DNA from: Tepidiforma sp.
Lineage (GTDB): Bacteria; Chloroflexota; Dehalococcoidia; Tepidiformales; Tepidiformaceae
Length of the DNA: 64,000 nt
Reading direction: 5' to 3'
Assembly: GCF_026003995.1 (NCBI RefSeq)
Contig: NZ_BPIG01000004.1
Coordinates: 62,001 to 126,000, forward strand
Every line of letters begins with the position of its first letter. Position 1 is the stretch's first letter. Below, piece by piece: positions 42,452 through 50,705 of this stretch. A program made the position numbers and the translations under genes. The notes under the pieces were generated by a model. That model saw only the letters and a program-made list of their open reading frames with translations. It was not told the DNA's origin and did no database searches.

Positions 42452-42943
42452 ATGGACCTGGTGCTCGTTCGGCATGCGATTGCAGCGGAACGGGGCACCG
42501 TGGCGAACGACGCGGAGCGGCCGCTGACGCCGGAAGGCGCGGAGCGGATGCGGGAGGCCGCGCGGGGGCTCGCGCGGCTCGTGACGCCGCAGGTCATCGT
42601 GAGTTCGCCGTGGCTGCGGGCCGTGCAGACGGCGGAGATTCTGCGGGAAGCGTACGGGCTCGGGAAGGTGCGGATTTCGGAGACGCTCGCGAGCGATGAC
42701 TACCAGGCCGTGATCGAGATGGCAGCGGAAACGGACGCCTCGCCGGTGGCGCTGGTGGGCCACGAGCCGTGGATGGGCGAGCTGCTGGCCTACCTGTTGA
42801 CGGGCGACCCGGCGGGGATGGCGGTGACGTTCAAGAAGGGCGGGGCGGCGCTGGTGCGGGCGGCGGGCGAGCCGCGGGCGGGCAGCTGCTGGCTGGAATG
42901 GTTCATCCCGCCGGGCGCGCTGCGGCGGATGGCAGCAGGCTAG
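42452..42943 (+). CDS. sixA: Phosphohistidine phosphatase SixA
   Basis: This 163-residue histidine-phosphatase-fold enzyme has the RHG variant LVRHAIAAERGT with the catalytic His near residue 8, VSSPWLRAVQTAEIL, and the second His in LVGHEPWMGEL. SixA removes phosphate from phosphohistidine of phosphotransfer proteins, so it could act on histidine-kinase relays such as the kinase at 32-35.7 kb; that link is only suggestive. It converges with the ppx gene, overlapping by 4 nt. Confidence 0.9.
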   Translation: MDLVLVRHAIAAERGTVANDAERPLTPEGAERMREAARGLARLVTPQVIVSSPWLRAVQTAEILREAYGLGKVRISETLASDDYQAVIEMAAETDASPVALVGHEPWMGELLAYLLTGDPAGMAVTFKKGGAALVRAAGEPRAGSCWLEWFIPPGALRRMAAG

Positions 42944-44451
42944 CCGACGAGGGCTGGGCCCCGGGCGAGGAGGCGGCAGCGGAGGACGGTTTCGAACCGG
43001 CGGCGCTGGCGTTCGATTTCGTGGAGTTCGGCATCGAGCGGGGCGTCGGCTTCGAGGTCGAGGGACAGGGCATCGCCTTCGAGGTCGAGGCGGAGGCCGC
43101 GGACCGGCGAGGGGGCGCGGCGCCGGACGGCGCGGGCGAGGCCGAGGATGGCGGCGAGGATGGCGGCCTTGCGCGCGTCGTCGCCGTTCGTGATCGCCCG
43201 GTAGGGCGAGAGGTCGGGCGTGCCGGAATCGGCCCAGCGGACGAGGGCAGCGAGGAGGACGACCTCGCGGTGGGCGTAGCCGTGGAGGTCGCCGCTGTGG
43301 ACCAGGTACTCGGCGTGGCGGTCGCGGTTGTAGTAGTCGATGTGGGTGCCGATGCCGGCGAGGCGGGCGGCATCGCTGAGGAGGCCGCGTTCGGTGTCGC
43401 CGAGGCCGTGGAGCGGCCGGGTGACCTCGAAAATGCGGTCAGCGGCCTCGACGGTGGGTTCGGCGGAGGCGATATCGACGCCGTTGGCGAGGGCGAGGCC
43501 GGCGATGCTGGCGGCGCGGACGTCGGGGAGGACGGGGCTTTCGCCGCGGATCGCCTGCCAGGCGAGGCCTTCGCGGAGGCCCTGGCCGGAGACGACGAGC
43601 GACGGCGCGCCGAGGAGCTCCATGACCTCGTCGATGACGATGGCGGCGGCGTGGAGGAGGTCGGCGCGGTTGCTGCCGACACCGGGGATGCGGCGGCGGG
43701 CCTCGGTGGGGACGGCGGCGAGTTCGCGCGCGAGGCGGCGGAGCTCTTTCCGGGTGATTTCGAGGCCGTGAAGCCGGCCGAGCGGGTAGCGGCGGCGGAT
43801 GCGGATGATGCGCGCGAGGTTGCGAACGGCGCCGCCGGTGGCGAAGAGCACGGGCGGGAGATGGCCAGGGACGAAGGAGCGCTGGACGGCCTTGCGGAGG
43901 GCGCGGACTTCGCGGGCAAGGGGCGGGTCGGCGTGGAGGTACGTCTCGCGGCTGTAGATGGCGCCGAGGGGGACGGACTGGACTTCGCGGAGGGCGCGGC
44001 CTTCGACGGTCATGAGTTCGAGCGAGCCGCCGCCGAGGTCGAGGAGGTAGCCGTCGGTGAGGGTGGTGCTGTTGATGACCCCGAGGTAGCCGGCGTGGGC
44101 TTCTTCGTAGCCCGAGAGGACGCGGATACGGAGGCCGGTGCGGTCGCGGACGCGTTCGAGGAAGTCGTCCGCGTTGGGGGCGCGGCGGAGGGCCTCGGTG
44201 CCGACGGCGATGATCTCGGCGGGGCCGTGGGCCTCGGCGAGCTGGTGCATGATGGCGAGGGCGCGGAGGCCGCGCTCCATGCCTTCGGGCGTGAGGTTGC
44301 CGCCGGCCTGGCCGGAGCCGAGGCGGGCATCGTAGCGGGCCTCGTCGATGACTTCGAAGGCGAGGTAGCTGAGGGCGCGGGCGACGAGGAGGCGGATGGA
44401 GTTCGAGCCGACGTCGATGACGGCGACGGTCTGCCGGGGAGCGACTGGCAT
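42940..44451 (-). CDS. ppx: Ppx/GppA-family exopolyphosphatase
   Basis: This 503-residue sugar-kinase/Hsp70-fold phosphatase has the phosphate-1 motif VAVIDVGSNSIRLLVAR, GTEALRRAPNADDF, the phosphate-2 motif LLDLGGGSLELM, and FATGGAVRNLARI. The C-terminal HD-like helical domain starts near residue 310 (GLGDTERGLLSDAARLAGIGTHIDYYNRDRHAEYLV). It degrades inorganic polyphosphate or pppGpp. The ATG at 44451 gives a typical length; a longer reading shadows the next gene. It is convergent with sixA. Confidence 0.9.
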   Translation of the reverse strand: MPVAPRQTVAVIDVGSNSIRLLVARALSYLAFEVIDEARYDARLGSGQAGGNLTPEGMERGLRALAIMHQLAEAHGPAEIIAVGTEALRRAPNADDFLERVRDRTGLRIRVLSGYEEAHAGYLGVINSTTLTDGYLLDLGGGSLELMTVEGRALREVQSVPLGAIYSRETYLHADPPLAREVRALRKAVQRSFVPGHLPPVLFATGGAVRNLARIIRIRRRYPLGRLHGLEITRKELRRLARELAAVPTEARRRIPGVGSNRADLLHAAAIVIDEVMELLGAPSLVVSGQGLREGLAWQAIRGESPVLPDVRAASIAGLALANGVDIASAEPTVEAADRIFEVTRPLHGLGDTERGLLSDAARLAGIGTHIDYYNRDRHAEYLVHSGDLHGYAHREVVLLAALVRWADSGTPDLSPYRAITNGDDARKAAILAAILGLARAVRRRAPSPVRGLRLDLEGDALSLDLEADAPLDAELHEIERQRRRFETVLRCRLLARGPALVG

Positions 44452-44548
44452 ATGCTGATCCCAGCATGCGCCCGGGACGTGAGCGGAACAAGGGGCCATT
44501 GCGCGGCGTGTGGTAGACTGCATGCCAGCCGGTTGAGGAGGTGCGCGC

Positions 44549-44815
44549 GTGCGCCGAACCTTCGCCATTCTGATGGTGCTTCCGTTAACGTTTGCGTTCC
44601 TGCCGCTGGCGGCGGTGGTGATGGGCGGGGGCAACGAAGCGCCGCAGGGCACGCTGGTGCTCGAGACGGCTGATGCCCACGGGGCGGGCGCGGCGGCGAA
44701 CGTGGCAGCCTGGGACGCGCAGGAGTTCGCGCCCAGGGACGACGCGCTGGCCTACCGCTCGGGGGATGCGCCCGGCAAGCCGGGCGACAGCTGCCCGGAC
44801 GCACCGCAGAGCTGA
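44549..44815 (+). CDS. Small exported or membrane-anchored hypothetical protein
   Basis: This 88-residue protein starts with a signal-peptide-like segment (MRRT, hydrophobic FAILMVLPLTFAFLPLAAVVMGGG) followed by a polar, Ala/Asp/Gly-rich tail with one Cys near the end. I do not recognise it. The GTG start is preceded by GAGGAG, and a perfect hairpin terminator follows, which supports its being a real gene. It is divergent from ppx. Confidence 0.6.
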   Translation: MRRTFAILMVLPLTFAFLPLAAVVMGGGNEAPQGTLVLETADAHGAGAAANVAAWDAQEFAPRDDALAYRSGDAPGKPGDSCPDAPQS

Positions 44816-44840
44816 CGGTTCAGCCTGCTTCAGCATGACG

Positions 44841-44874
44841 CAGCGGCCCGCCCCTGGATGGGGGCGGGCCGCTG
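44841..44874. terminator. Hairpin terminator between the small exported gene and the acyl-CoA dehydrogenase gene
   Basis: CAGCGGCCCGCCCC (44841-44854) and GGGGCGGGCCGCTG (44861-44874) form a 14-bp perfect stem with a 6-nt loop. Convergent genes end on both sides, so it may act in both directions. Confidence 0.7.
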
Positions 44875-44903
44875 TGGTTCGTGCGGGGGCAGGTGGACGC
44901 CGG

Positions 44904-46088
44904 TCAGCCGCGGGGCGGGAGCGCCTCGAGGGCGCGGCCGATGACGAGCCGCTGAATCTGGTTGGTGCCTTCGAAGATCTGGAAGATCTTAGCGTCGCGG
45001 ACCCACTTTTCGACCGGGTGGTCGCGCATGTAGCCCTGCCCGCCGAGGACCTGGACGGCATCCACGGTGACCTTCATGGCGACGTCGGAGGCGAAGCATT
45101 TCGCCATCGAGCCCTCGGCCTGGAGGTAGGGGACGTTGGCGCCGGCCATCCAGGCGGCGCGCCAGACCATGAGGCGGGCGGAATCGACGGCCATCGCCAT
45201 GTCGGCGAGCATGAAGGAGATCGCCTGGTTCTTGATGATCGGCCGGCCGAACTGGACGCGGGACTTGGCGTAGTCGAGCGCGTATTCGTAGGCGGCGCGG
45301 GCGATGCCGACGGCGTAGGCGCCAACGACGGGGCGGGTGCGCTCGAGGGTCATGAGGGCGCCGACGGCGCCCGGCCCGGCGGAGCCGCCGGGTTTCGAGG
45401 GGGCGCCGAGCTTGTATTCGGCCGGGATGCGGCAGTCCGTGAAGATGACGTTGGCGGTGTGGGATGCGCGGATGCCCATCTTCTTCCAGACGGTGCCTTC
45501 CTGGAGGCCGGGCGTGCCCTTCGGGACGACGAAGGCGCTGATACCGCCCCAGCCTTTCGAGCGGTCTTCGGTCGCGAAGACGACGTGGACGTCGGCGATG
45601 CCGCCGTTGGTGATGAACTGCTTTTCGCCGTTGAGGACGTAGAAGTCGCCGTCGCGGGTGGCGGTCGTCTGGATGTTGGCGACATCGGAGCCTGCGTCGG
45701 GCTCGGTGAGGCACATCGCGCCGAGGTGGACCTCGTTTTCGTCGGAGGCGATGGCAGCGAGCCACCGTTCGCGCTGCTCGGGCGTGCCGGTGGCGGCAAT
45801 GGCGGCGGCGGCGAGGCCGGAGCTGTTGATGGCGAGGGCGATGCCGGCGCAGCCCCACGAGAGCTCCTCGGCAATGATGGAGGGGATGAGCGAGGAGCCG
45901 GAGCCATCGAGGAGCGAGCCCTGTTTCGAGATGCCGAACCCGATGGCGGCGGCTTTCTTGATCAGGTCGTACGGGACTTCTTCGCGCTCGTCGTAGTAGG
46001 CGGCGACGGGGCGGATCTCCTTGCGGGCGAAGTCGCGGGCGACCTGCTGGACCAGCTTTTCTTCGTCGTTGAGTTCGAGTGAGACCAT
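44904..46088 (-). CDS. Acyl-CoA dehydrogenase
   Basis: This 394-residue FAD enzyme oxidises acyl-CoA to trans-2-enoyl-CoA. It shows LGAMCLTEPDAGSDVANIQTTA, FITNGGIADV (FAD binding), RVQFGRPI, the substrate pocket region, and the C-terminal IFEGTNQIQRLVIGRAL with the catalytic Glu of the EGT motif. The ATG at 46088 follows GGAGGA. Chain-length preference is unclear. Electrons would go to an electron-transfer flavoprotein not encoded here. Confidence 0.93.
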   Translation of the reverse strand: MVSLELNDEEKLVQQVARDFARKEIRPVAAYYDEREEVPYDLIKKAAAIGFGISKQGSLLDGSGSSLIPSIIAEELSWGCAGIALAINSSGLAAAAIAATGTPEQRERWLAAIASDENEVHLGAMCLTEPDAGSDVANIQTTATRDGDFYVLNGEKQFITNGGIADVHVVFATEDRSKGWGGISAFVVPKGTPGLQEGTVWKKMGIRASHTANVIFTDCRIPAEYKLGAPSKPGGSAGPGAVGALMTLERTRPVVGAYAVGIARAAYEYALDYAKSRVQFGRPIIKNQAISFMLADMAMAVDSARLMVWRAAWMAGANVPYLQAEGSMAKCFASDVAMKVTVDAVQVLGGQGYMRDHPVEKWVRDAKIFQIFEGTNQIQRLVIGRALEALPPRG

Positions 46089-46373
46089 GGGTTCCTCCGG
46101 GTTGGCCTTCAGCAAGATTACCAGCCGGTAGGCGAAAGGGGCGCGGGCGGGGATGCACGGATCGCGGGAGGGGGCTAGGCTCGTGGCATGGCGCGGCGCA
46201 GGAGGGCAGGGGAGGCAGGACGGGGATACCGTGGCGTGATGACAGGGGCCGCGGCGGGTACCGAGAAATTCACGGAGGGGCGGGCCGAATTCCATGGACA
46301 CCCGGGGAAGGGGCTGCCTATCATGGCGCCGCCCCTGGACCCCACGACCGCAACGGCATCGAGGTAACGCGAC
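46089..46373. other. 285-bp gap between the acyl-CoA dehydrogenase and xerD genes
   Basis: I see no gene here. A GGGGCTAGGCTCGTGG stretch near 46173 could be a promoter element. I looked for a dif-like 28-bp palindrome next to xerD and found none. The gap holds no hairpin as strong as those elsewhere in the window. Confidence 0.4.
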
Positions 46374-47285
46374 GTGACGAACGAGCGCATCGACCAGTTT
46401 TTGAATTTCCTGGCGGTGGAGAAGAACGCGTCCCAGAACACGCTGGCCGCCTACCGGAATGACCTTGCCCAGTTCACGAATTTCATGGGGAGCGAGTACC
46501 CGGGGGTGGCGCCGGAGGCGATGACGAAGGACCACCTGGTGCGGTTCGTGGAGCACCTGCGGGAGGAGATGAAGTACAAAGACACGACGGTGGCGCGGAA
46601 GGTGGCGTCGCTGAAGTCGTTCTTCAGCTTCCTCGCGGGGGAGGGGGTGATCGGGGCGGACCCGACGGAGCAGGTGAAATCGCCGCAGGTTGGGAAGCAG
46701 CTGCCGCGGGCGCTCACGGTGGAGGAAGTCGACGAGCTGCTGGAGCAGCCGGCGCGGCGGAACACGCCGGAGGCGCGGCGCGACAAGGCGATGCTCGAAA
46801 TGCTCTACGCGACGGGCCTGCGGGTGACGGAGCTGGTCTCGCTGGACGTGAACGACGTGGCGCTGGAGAGCGACCCGGTCACCGTGCGGTGCGTCGGCAA
46901 GGGCGACAAGGAGCGGGTGCTGACGCTGCCGCCGACGGCGGTGGACGAGCTGCGGCAGTACATCTTCCATATCCGGCCGAAGCTGGTGCGGAACCGGCGC
47001 GAGGCTGCGCTGTTCGTCAACCGGCGGGGCGAACGGCTGACGCGGCAGGGCTTCTGGCTGATTCTGAAGAACTACGCCAAAGAGGCGGGGCTGGACACGG
47101 CGATCACGCCGCACACGCTGCGCCACACCTACGCGACGCACATGCTGGCGGGCGGGATGCCGCTGCGGTACGTGCAGGACGCGCTGGGCCACGCGAGCAT
47201 CTCGACGACGCAGATCTACACGCACCTGACGGACCAGCAGAAGCGGAAGGAGTACGACAAGGCCCACCCGCGGGCCTCGGCGTAG
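46374..47285 (+). CDS. xerD: Tyrosine recombinase of the XerC/XerD family
   Basis: This 303-residue recombinase resolves chromosome dimers at dif, or it may be another site-specific recombinase. An N-terminal SAM-like core-binding domain (IDQFLNFLAVEKNASQNTLAAYRNDLAQF) precedes the catalytic domain, with R in LYATGLRVTELVSL, K in KGDKERVL, HTLRHTYATHML, H in LGHASISTTQ and the nucleophile Tyr in IYTHL. The GTG start has little Shine-Dalgarno sequence. No flanking direct repeats are seen, so it is not obviously part of an integron or integrative element. Confidence 0.9.
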   Translation: MTNERIDQFLNFLAVEKNASQNTLAAYRNDLAQFTNFMGSEYPGVAPEAMTKDHLVRFVEHLREEMKYKDTTVARKVASLKSFFSFLAGEGVIGADPTEQVKSPQVGKQLPRALTVEEVDELLEQPARRNTPEARRDKAMLEMLYATGLRVTELVSLDVNDVALESDPVTVRCVGKGDKERVLTLPPTAVDELRQYIFHIRPKLVRNRREAALFVNRRGERLTRQGFWLILKNYAKEAGLDTAITPHTLRHTYATHMLAGGMPLRYVQDALGHASISTTQIYTHLTDQQKRKEYDKAHPRASA

Positions 47286-47289
47286 GAGT

Positions 47290-47715
47290 TCAGGCGCCGG
47301 GAGCGCGCAGCAGCTCGAGGAGCGCGGCCCGGGGTACGCCGAGCGAGGCGAAGAACATCGGGCTGCACTCGCCGGATTCGACGAGGGCGGTCGCGAGGTC
47401 GGCGCACGTGATGGTCGTGCTGCCAGCCGCGCGGGCCGCGGCGGCGGCGCGGCTGATCGCCTCGCGGGCGGCAGAGCCGAAGATGACGTCGCGGTCGAGC
47501 GGGTCTTCGCCGAGCCCCTGGGTGGCGACGAGCGCTTGCTGGACGGCGGCGGGTTCGGGCAGGCCTTCGAGCCCGGCAGCCCGGAGCTGGAGGAGACAGG
47601 CAGCGAGCAGGTGTTCCGGCGCGACGATGGCGCAGTTCGTCCGGTAGCAGAGGGCCTGCGCCTCGCGCAGGGCGCGGGCGGCGTCGGCGGCGAGGGTGAG
47701 TTCGTCGCTGCTCAT
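47290..47715 (-). CDS. Stand-alone Clp N-terminal-like domain protein
   Basis: This 141-residue helical protein resembles the Clp_N repeat: AARALREAQALCYRTNCAIVAPEHLLAACLLQ, then a second repeat AREAISRAAAAARAAGSTTITCADLATALVESGE. No AAA+ ATPase region follows, so it may be an adaptor-like or regulatory fragment. The start overlaps the recJ stop by 4 nt; it is the last gene of the leftward acpS-nnr-fabF-recJ cluster. Confidence 0.65.
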   Translation of the reverse strand: MSSDELTLAADAARALREAQALCYRTNCAIVAPEHLLAACLLQLRAAGLEGLPEPAAVQQALVATQGLGEDPLDRDVIFGSAAREAISRAAAAARAAGSTTITCADLATALVESGECSPMFFASLGVPRAALLELLRAPGA

Positions 47716-49421
47716 GCGCCGCGTTCGAGGGGCCGGGCGATGGCAGAGGGCGCGATATCGAGCACCTCGAGTTCGACGCCCTGCCCGGTGACATCGGGCT
47801 GGAGGGAGTAGACGAGGTCGACCTCGGCGTCGAGCTCGGCGCCGGCCTGGCGGAAGGCGATGCCGCGCCAGGTGACCGGGCCGTGGCGGACGGTGAGGCG
47901 GAGGTGGTCGCCGGTGGCGCCGACGGGTTTCGCCTGGAGGAGGCTGACGCCGCGGCTGAGGAGGACGGGCTTCCGATTGCCGTGGCCCGTGGGCTCGAAG
48001 CGCATGAGACCCTTCACTTCGAGGCCGTCGAGGGCGCTGAGGGGCGCCTCGGCGTCGATGTCGATGACCCGGCGGGGCGGCTCCCAGCCAAGGCGCGCCG
48101 CGGCCGTCGCGGTGAGCCGCTCGCGGAGTTCGTCGAGGTGCTCGTTGCGGACGGTGAAGCCGGCGGCGGCGCGGTGTCCGCCGTGGCGGACGAGCAGGTG
48201 CTTCTCGGCGCGGATGGCCGCGACGATGTCGAAGCCGGGGATGCTGCGGGCGCTGGCGCGGGATTCTTCGGGGCCGCGCGAGAGGACGACGGCAGGCCGG
48301 TTGCGGCGTTCGGCGAGGCGGGAGGCGACGAGGCCGACGATGCCGGGCGCAATCCGGTCGGTGACGACCCAGAGGAGCGGGACGTCGGCCGGCCCAAGGA
48401 GCTCTTCGGCGAGCTGCGTCGCTTCTTCGGTCTGGCGCTGGCGCTCGCGGTTGAGGGCGTGGAGTTCGTTCGCGAGCTCGAGAGCGCGGCGGAACTCCCG
48501 CTCGAGGAGCAGCTGGAGGGCGATGTTCGCGTGGGCGAGACGGCCGGCCGCGTTCATCCGCGGGCCGAGCGCGAAGCCGAGCGTCTCGGAGGTGAAGCGC
48601 TCGGGGCTGACGCCGGCGACGCGGGAGAGGGCGGCGAGGCCGGGGCGGAGCCCGCCGGTGCGCATGACCTCGAGGCCGCGGGCGACGATGCGGCGGTTCT
48701 CGTCGACGAGGGGCGCGACATCGGCGACGGTGCCGAGAGCGGCGAGGTCGATGAAGTCGGCATCCTCGAACGGTCGGCCGAGGTGGTCGTAGAGGACTTC
48801 GAGGAAGCGGTAGGCGACGCCGCAGGCGGCCAGCTCGTCGAACGGGTAGGGCGAGTCGATGCGCTTCGGATTGACGGCGGCGAGGGCATCGGGGAGCACG
48901 TCGGGCACCGTGTGGTGGTCGAGGATGATGACGTCGAGGCCGAGTTCGTTCGCGTAGGCGACCTCGGCGACCGAGGAGATGCCGCAGTCGGCGGTGACGA
49001 GCAGCGTCGCGCCGGCGGCGGCGAGCGAGCGGATGGCGCCGAAGTTGAGGCCGTAGCCTTCGGTGAAGCGGTCGGGGATGTAGGGCAGGGTGCGGGCGCC
49101 GAGCGGGGCGAGGCCTTCGCGGAGGATAGCGATGGAGGTGACGCCGTCGACGTCGAAATCGCCGTAGAGCGCGATCAGCTCGCCGTCATCGATGGCGCGG
49201 GCGACGCGCTGGACGGCTTCGGCCATGCCGGGCAGGAGGAGCGGGTCGTGGGCGGGCAACAGATGAGGCTTGTAGAAGGCATCGGCCTGCTGACGGGTGG
49301 TGATGCCGCGGGCGGCGAGGACGGCCGCGACGACGGGCGGGAAGCGGGGGATGCCGTTCTGGTGGGCGTAGGGGTCGCGGAGCCGCCAGCGGGGAGGCAG
49401 GGCGCCGACGAGCTGCGTCAT
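47712..49421 (-). CDS. recJ: Single-stranded-DNA-specific exonuclease RecJ
   Basis: RecJ degrades 5' single-stranded DNA in recombination and repair. The 569-residue protein has the DHH phosphoesterase motifs: ALYGDFDVDGVTSIAIL, LLVTADCGISSVAEV, LDVIILDHHTVPD, and FIDLAALGTVADVAPL. The DHHA1 domain carries VLSRGPEESRASARSIPGFDI and RHGGHRAAAGFTV, and an OB-fold C-terminus follows. It overlaps fabF by 4 nt upstream and the ClpN-like gene by 4 nt downstream. Confidence 0.95.
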   Translation of the reverse strand: MTQLVGALPPRWRLRDPYAHQNGIPRFPPVVAAVLAARGITTRQQADAFYKPHLLPAHDPLLLPGMAEAVQRVARAIDDGELIALYGDFDVDGVTSIAILREGLAPLGARTLPYIPDRFTEGYGLNFGAIRSLAAAGATLLVTADCGISSVAEVAYANELGLDVIILDHHTVPDVLPDALAAVNPKRIDSPYPFDELAACGVAYRFLEVLYDHLGRPFEDADFIDLAALGTVADVAPLVDENRRIVARGLEVMRTGGLRPGLAALSRVAGVSPERFTSETLGFALGPRMNAAGRLAHANIALQLLLEREFRRALELANELHALNRERQRQTEEATQLAEELLGPADVPLLWVVTDRIAPGIVGLVASRLAERRNRPAVVLSRGPEESRASARSIPGFDIVAAIRAEKHLLVRHGGHRAAAGFTVRNEHLDELRERLTATAAARLGWEPPRRVIDIDAEAPLSALDGLEVKGLMRFEPTGHGNRKPVLLSRGVSLLQAKPVGATGDHLRLTVRHGPVTWRGIAFRQAGAELDAEVDLVYSLQPDVTGQGVELEVLDIAPSAIARPLERGA

Positions 49422-50686
49422 GGCGACGGCCGGTAGGTGCGGAAGATGAGGCTGGAGTTGTGGCCGCCGAAGCCGAGCGAGTTCGTCATCACGGCCTCGA
49501 GGCGGGCCGGGCGGGCGACGTTGGGCACGTAGTCGAGGTCGCAGTCGGGGTCCGGCACTTCGTAGTTGGCGGTCGGCGGGATGACCTGCTTCTGGAGGGC
49601 GAGGACCGAGATGGCGGCTTCGACGGCGCCGGCCGCGCCGAGCAGATGTCCGGTCATCGACTTCGTGGAGCTGATGGGGAGGTCGTAGGCGTATTCGCCG
49701 AAGACGCGCTTGAGGGCGAGCGTTTCGAGGCGGTCGTTGATGGGGGTGGAGGTGCCGTGGGCGTTGAGGTAGTCGATTTCGTCGGGCTGGAGGCCGGCCT
49801 GCCGGAGCGCGATCTGCATGGCGCGGGCGGCGCCCTCGCCGCGGTCGTCGGGCTGGGTGATGTGGTAAGCGTCGGAGGTCGCGCCGTAGCCGGCGAGCTC
49901 GGCGAGGATGGCGGCGCCGCGGGCGCGGGCGTGCTCTTCGCTTTCGAGGACGAGGACGGCGGCGCCCTCGGCGAGGACGAAGCCGTCGCGGCGGGCGTCG
50001 AAGGGGCGGGAGGCGCGGGCCGGGTCGGCATTGGCGGTGGTGAGGGCCTTCGCGGAGGCGAAGCCGGCGACGACGATGGGCGTGATGGGCGCTTCGGTGC
50101 CGCCGGCGAGGACGACCTCGGCGTCGCCGCGGCGGATGATGTTCGCGGCTTCGCCGATGCTGTCGGCGCCGCTGGCGCAGGCGCTGACGAGGCAGTAGTT
50201 CACGCCGCGCGCGCCGAGGCGGATGCTGAGCTGACCGCTCGTCATATCGGCGAGCATCATCGGCATGAGGAAGGGCGAGACGCGGCCGGGGCCCTTCGCG
50301 CGCATGGTTTCGTACTCGGCGACGAGGGTGGTGATGCCGCCGATGGCGGTGCCGATGATGATGGCGAGTTCGGAGCCGTCGCCGGGCGCCGGGCGGTAGC
50401 CGGACTGGGCGAGGGCCTCATCGGCGGCGACGAAGGCGAACTGGGTGGCGCGGTCGGCGCGGCGGGCTTCTTTGCGGTCCATGTAGGCCGCGGGGTCGAA
50501 GTCGGGGACTTCACCGGCGACCTGCGAATCGAAGCCTTCAGGGTCGAAGAGGGTGATGCGGCGGGTGCCGGAGCGGGCTTCGACGAGGGCTGCCCACGTA
50601 TCGCAGGCGTTATGTCCAAGGGGACTGACGATGCCGAGGCCGGTAACGACGACGCGGCGGGCGGGGGAGGGTGCGCTGTTCGTCAC
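49418..50686 (-). CDS. fabF: Beta-ketoacyl-ACP synthase II
   Basis: FabF elongates fatty acids by condensing malonyl-ACP with acyl-ACP. The 422-residue protein has RRVVVTGLGIVSPLG, the catalytic Cys in CLVSACASGADSIGEA, the catalytic His in LNAHGTSTPIND and GHLLGAAGAVEA, and the C-terminal GGHNSSLIF. I chose the GTG at 50686, giving the normal N-terminus TNSAPSPARRVVVTG; longer readings are shadows of nnr. TACACT (50703-50698) is a candidate -10 just upstream. Neighbouring acpS provides the ACP phosphopantetheine arm. Confidence 0.94.
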   Translation of the reverse strand: MTNSAPSPARRVVVTGLGIVSPLGHNACDTWAALVEARSGTRRITLFDPEGFDSQVAGEVPDFDPAAYMDRKEARRADRATQFAFVAADEALAQSGYRPAPGDGSELAIIIGTAIGGITTLVAEYETMRAKGPGRVSPFLMPMMLADMTSGQLSIRLGARGVNYCLVSACASGADSIGEAANIIRRGDAEVVLAGGTEAPITPIVVAGFASAKALTTANADPARASRPFDARRDGFVLAEGAAVLVLESEEHARARGAAILAELAGYGATSDAYHITQPDDRGEGAARAMQIALRQAGLQPDEIDYLNAHGTSTPINDRLETLALKRVFGEYAYDLPISSTKSMTGHLLGAAGAVEAAISVLALQKQVIPPTANYEVPDPDCDLDYVPNVARPARLEAVMTNSLGFGGHNSSLIFRTYRPSP

Positions 50687-50705
50687 GGGTTGCCCTGAGT
50701 GTACA

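Noticed and set aside
46374..47285. Integrative element around the tyrosine recombinase gene
   Set aside because: There are no flanking repeats, no tRNA target and no cargo or excisionase gene. The protein resembles housekeeping XerC/D.
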